From Argentina anserina (lineage: Eukaryota > Streptophyta > Magnoliopsida > Rosales > Rosaceae), in assembly GCF_933775445.1 (NCBI RefSeq), contig NC_065876.1, positions 19,282,001-19,346,000 of the forward strand: a DNA stretch of 64,000 bases, read 5' to 3'. Each line of letters starts with the position of its first letter. The stretch's first letter is position 1. Positions 60,656 to 64,000 of this stretch are shown in pieces. The notes under the pieces are model-generated. The model worked only from the letters and a program-made list of their open reading frames with translations. It made no database searches and was not told the DNA's origin. A program made the translations under genes and the position numbers.

Positions 60656-63600
60656 AGTGTGATGATAGACACTGGCGCTACCCACATTTATATCGGAAAT
60701 GGTAGCACGAAGGATGGGGTTGAAGTATGAGAAAGACATGGGCCACATGAAAGCAGTTAACTCCTCACCCTCGCCCACTATAGGGTTGTCCAAAGGGGTG
60801 CGCCTGAAGTTAGTTACCTGAGAAGGAAAGACAGATTTGGTTGTTGTGCAGATGGACGATTTTGACGTTATATTGGGGATGTAATTCATGCTGGAAAACA
60901 AAGCCATTCCCATTCCTAATGCTCAAAACCTGCTAGTATTGGGGAAGAGACCCTGTGTTGTTTCGGCCAAGGTGGTGTCACCAAGTGAACCTCGCCTCTT
61001 GTCGGCCCTCTAACTTAAGAAGGGCGTAAAGCACCAAGAACGGACATATGTTGTCGTCCCCCTGATAAAAGACATGAGTGGGAATGAGATAGTACCGAAT
61101 GAGATCATGGTAATCTTGGAGAGCTATAAAGATGTGATGCCATCGGAGCTTCCCAAAGAGTTACCACCCAGGAGGAATGTAGATCATGAGATCGAGTTAC
61201 TCCTAGGGGCTAAACTACTTGCGAGGGCACCATATAGGATGCCACCTCCAGAGCTGGTAGAATTGAGGAAGCAGCTTGGGGATCTATTGGAGGCGGGCTT
61301 TATTCAACCCTCTAAGTCACCATTTGGCGCCCCGGTACTATTCCAGAAGAAACATGATGAGACATTGAGATTGTGTGTAGAGTATTGAGCTCTCAACAAG
61401 GTCACCGTGAGGAACAAGTACCCTATCCCCCTGATTAATGACTTGTTCGACCAACTTAGTGGTGCCAAGTACTTCACAAATCTAGACCTTCGCTCGGGGT
61501 ATCATCAAGTCCGCATCGCAAAAGGGGATGAGTACAAGACAACATGTGTCACCCGATATGGAGTCTTTGAATTTCTGGTAATGTTGTTCGGATTGACTAA
61601 TGCACCTGTTACCTTCTGCACATTAATGAACCAAGTCCTCAGCGACCTATTGGATAGATTTTTGGTGGTGTATTTGGACGATATTGTGATTTATAGTTCC
61701 ACTTTGAAGAGCATGTGGAACACTTGAAGGTGGTGTTTCAACGGTTGCGAGACAACAAGTTGTATGTTAAGCGAGAAAAGTGCTCATTCGCGCAAGATAC
61801 CATAAAGTTCTTGGGTCATATCATAAAGAGGGGAAGAATCATGATGGATATGGAGAAAGTAAGGGCTATTGAAGAGTGGTAGAGTCCCAAGAATGTGAAG
61901 GAATTGCGCTCTTTCTTAGGACTAGCCAATTACTACCGGCGGTTCATTGAGAAGTACTCCGAGAAGACAACTCCCTTAACCGAACTTTTGAAGAAGGGAG
62001 TGGTGTGGAACTGGGGTGAAGGCTGCTGCGAGAAGGCCTTCCAAAACTTAAAGTAAGCTGTTATGAAAGATCTTGTTCTTACCTTGCCAGATTTGAACAA
62101 GCCATTTGAAGTGCAGACAGATGCGTCTAACTTAGCTCTAGGTGGGGTCTTATTGCAACAAGGACACCTTGTGGCATACGAGAGCCACAAGCTCTCAACA
62201 GCAGAGAGAAGATATACAGCTCATGAGAAAGAGATGTTGGTTGTGATTCATTGTTTGAGAACTTGGTGACACTATCTACTGGGGTCGAAGGTTATAGTGA
62301 AGACCGATAACTCCGCGGTTAGTCACTTCCTAACACACCTAAAATTGACACTAAAGCAAGCCCGTTGGCAATCATTTCTCGCGGAGTTCGACTTCCAATT
62401 TGAGTACAAAGCTGGCAGCACTAACCAAGTTGCAGATGCCCTAAGTCGCAAGGCCGACCTTGCTGCCCTTCAGATGTTAGCTACTATGTCTGGCAGTGTG
62501 GTAGCCACAAATGTTAAGGAAATGGTCAAGGAGAACTTCGAGAAAGATCATGTGGCTCGAGCTCTTGTCAAACTAGTGGAAGAACAAAACAGGCGTAGAT
62601 TTTGGATGGAAAATGGTTTGTTGATGACCAAAGGAGGGAGGATGTATGTTCCCCGGGCCGACGGATTATGAAAGATGTTGATGAGAGAGTGCCATGACAC
62701 TTTATGGGCAGGCCACCCGGGGTGGCAAAGAACCCACGCACTATTCAAGCAGGGTTACTACTGGCCCCAAATACAAGATGATGTGATGGAGTACACAAGG
62801 CCTTGTCTAACATGCCAACAAGACAAAGTGGAGCGGCAAAAGACTCCAGGATTGCTAGAACCACTATCAGTATCGAGCCGTCCATGGGAGAGTGTCTCCC
62901 TGGACTTCATTACCAATTTGCCTAAGGTGGGAGAGTTATCCGGCATCCTAGTGGTGGTGGACAGGTTCTCAAAATATACAACCTTTGTGCCAACTCCAAA
63001 ATATTGCTTTGCCGAAGACACATCGGCCCTTTTCTTCAAGCATGTGGTGAAGTATTGGGGAGCACCACACAATGTTAGCAGCGACAGAGACACCAGATTC
63101 ACAGGGTCATTCTGGGTGGAGTTATTTAACCTGTTCAGGTACGAACTCAACATCTCTTCGAGTTACCACCCCCAAACGGATGGACAGACTGAAAGATTTA
63201 ACTCCATGCTGGAGGAGTATTTGAGGCACTTTGTCCATGCCAATCAGAAGAACTGGGTAGAGCTACTTGATGTGGCACAATTTTGTTTCAATTCAAAGAA
63301 GAACGAGAGTCCCTTGAAGTAGTTAATGGCCAACAACCACTCCTACCTCACATAGTGCAGGAGGTGTATAGGGGCAAGAACCCTCGTGCCTTCAACTTTA
63401 CCAACGAATGGAAAGCCAAAACCGAGATTGCTCAAGCTTACTTGGAGAAGGAGGCTGGGAGAATGAAGAAGTGGGCGAATCAAGGCCATAAACTCCGGGA
63501 GTTCCAAGAGGGGGACATGGTCCTTGTCAAGTTGCTACCCGAACAGCTCAAATTTCTTCGCTATAAAGATAAGCGGTTGTTTAGGAAATATGAAGACCCA

Positions 63601-63999
63601 CTTCTTGTGATTTCAAAGGTGGGGAAGTGTTCGTACAAGATCGCCATACCCCCGTGGATGAAAGTTCACCCTATGTTCCATGTTAGCAACCTCAAGCCGC
63701 ACCTGCCAGACCTTGAAGATCAAGCCTGAAACCATCATGTTCGAGAGCATGTGGAGATCAGATCAAGCAAGCCGAAGGAGGTGGAGGAGATTCTAGTAGA
63801 AAGAGTTGTTAGCACATTTAAGAGTCAGTGGCGTAACCAAGCAGTTCAAGAGCGCCCGCGACAGCAGTACTTGGTGAAGTGGAAGGGGTGTGGAGATGAA
63901 GAAGTCAGCTGGGAGAATGTCGAAGCACTAAAGAACTTCAAGCAGAAGATTGAAGACTTCAAGTCCAAGGCCGTCGTCGAGAGCGCCGACAGCTCTACT
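60656..63999 (+). pseudogene. Chromovirus (Ty3/gypsy) pol remnant with chromodomain, runs off the window
   Basis: In order: protease DTGATH (Asp at 60668), QMDDFDVILGM, RT with [30 protein letters not shown] and YLDD (61671-61682), RNase H with VQTDASNLALGG and VADALSRKADL, integrase with the zinc site CHDTLWAGHPG...CLTCQQDK, core Asp in SLDFITNLP and SSDRDTRF and Glu in GQTERFNSMLEEY, a GPY/F-like module near 63590-63690, then a chromodomain (QQYLVKWKGCGDEEVSWENV, about 63800-63960). Gag and the 5' side are missing. Stops at 61386, 61880, 62054, 62267 and 63727 and shifts near 61715 and 63290 kill it. Galadriel-like is a guess. Confidence 0.93.
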
Positions 64000-64000
64000 G

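Overview
This is a plant nuclear window, most likely from a eudicot. It holds spliced genes with GT-AG (and one GC-AG) introns, nested LTR retrotransposons of the Athila, chromovirus and Ty1/copia types, a T-rich satellite, and plant-type tRNA primer binding sites. I could not fix the species.

Layout. 1-8551 is repeat DNA: an LTR fragment (1-665), then a satellite array (about 675-7767) split by a 3.04-kb solo LTR (2310-5350, 5-bp target duplication TCTAG), then an Athila-type LTR fragment. 8552-21326 is a decayed Athila-like element on the minus strand (3' region, integrase, RNase H, RT, protease, gag, tRNA-Asp-type primer site, 2.35-kb 5' LTR). A second solo LTR (12462-15135, target duplication ACCGT) sits inside its RT domain. 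21327-25480 holds degenerate LTR sequence, a non-autonomous DNA transposon with long terminal inverted repeats (23917-24807), an exact 169-bp tandem duplication and a LINE scrap.

26420-44886 is the gene-bearing island. I rebuilt three genes exon by exon, each with an open frame: an EI24-family ER membrane protein (minus, 10 exons, 319 aa), a 73-aa twin-Cx9C protein like CMC4 (plus, 2 exons), and a NIPA-type magnesium transporter (minus, 9 exons, 353 aa). Intron 6 of the NIPA gene (8.2 kb) contains a complete, young Ty1/copia element (37310-42488) in antisense. It has 460-bp LTRs differing at three sites, target duplication AGCTC, an intact 1357-aa polyprotein, and recognisable primer and polypurine sites. 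A 12-bp minisatellite and an RNase H-like pseudogene lie between the genes.

44887-64000 is again repeat DNA: a minus-strand pair of copia-type LTRs almost without interior (46800-48490), a head-to-head inverted pair of Athila LTRs forming a roughly 3.8-kb palindrome (48831-52621), a second Athila-like element (about 53265-58721), another LTR of the first Athila family (58722-60655), and a chromovirus pol remnant with a C-terminal chromodomain running off the window. Its in-frame stops mostly look like C-to-T changes.

I saw no CRISPR array, operon, rRNA or tRNA gene. The most unusual structures are the hierarchical satellite, the inverted LTR palindrome and the antisense copia in the NIPA intron. 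I found no convincing new biochemical system.
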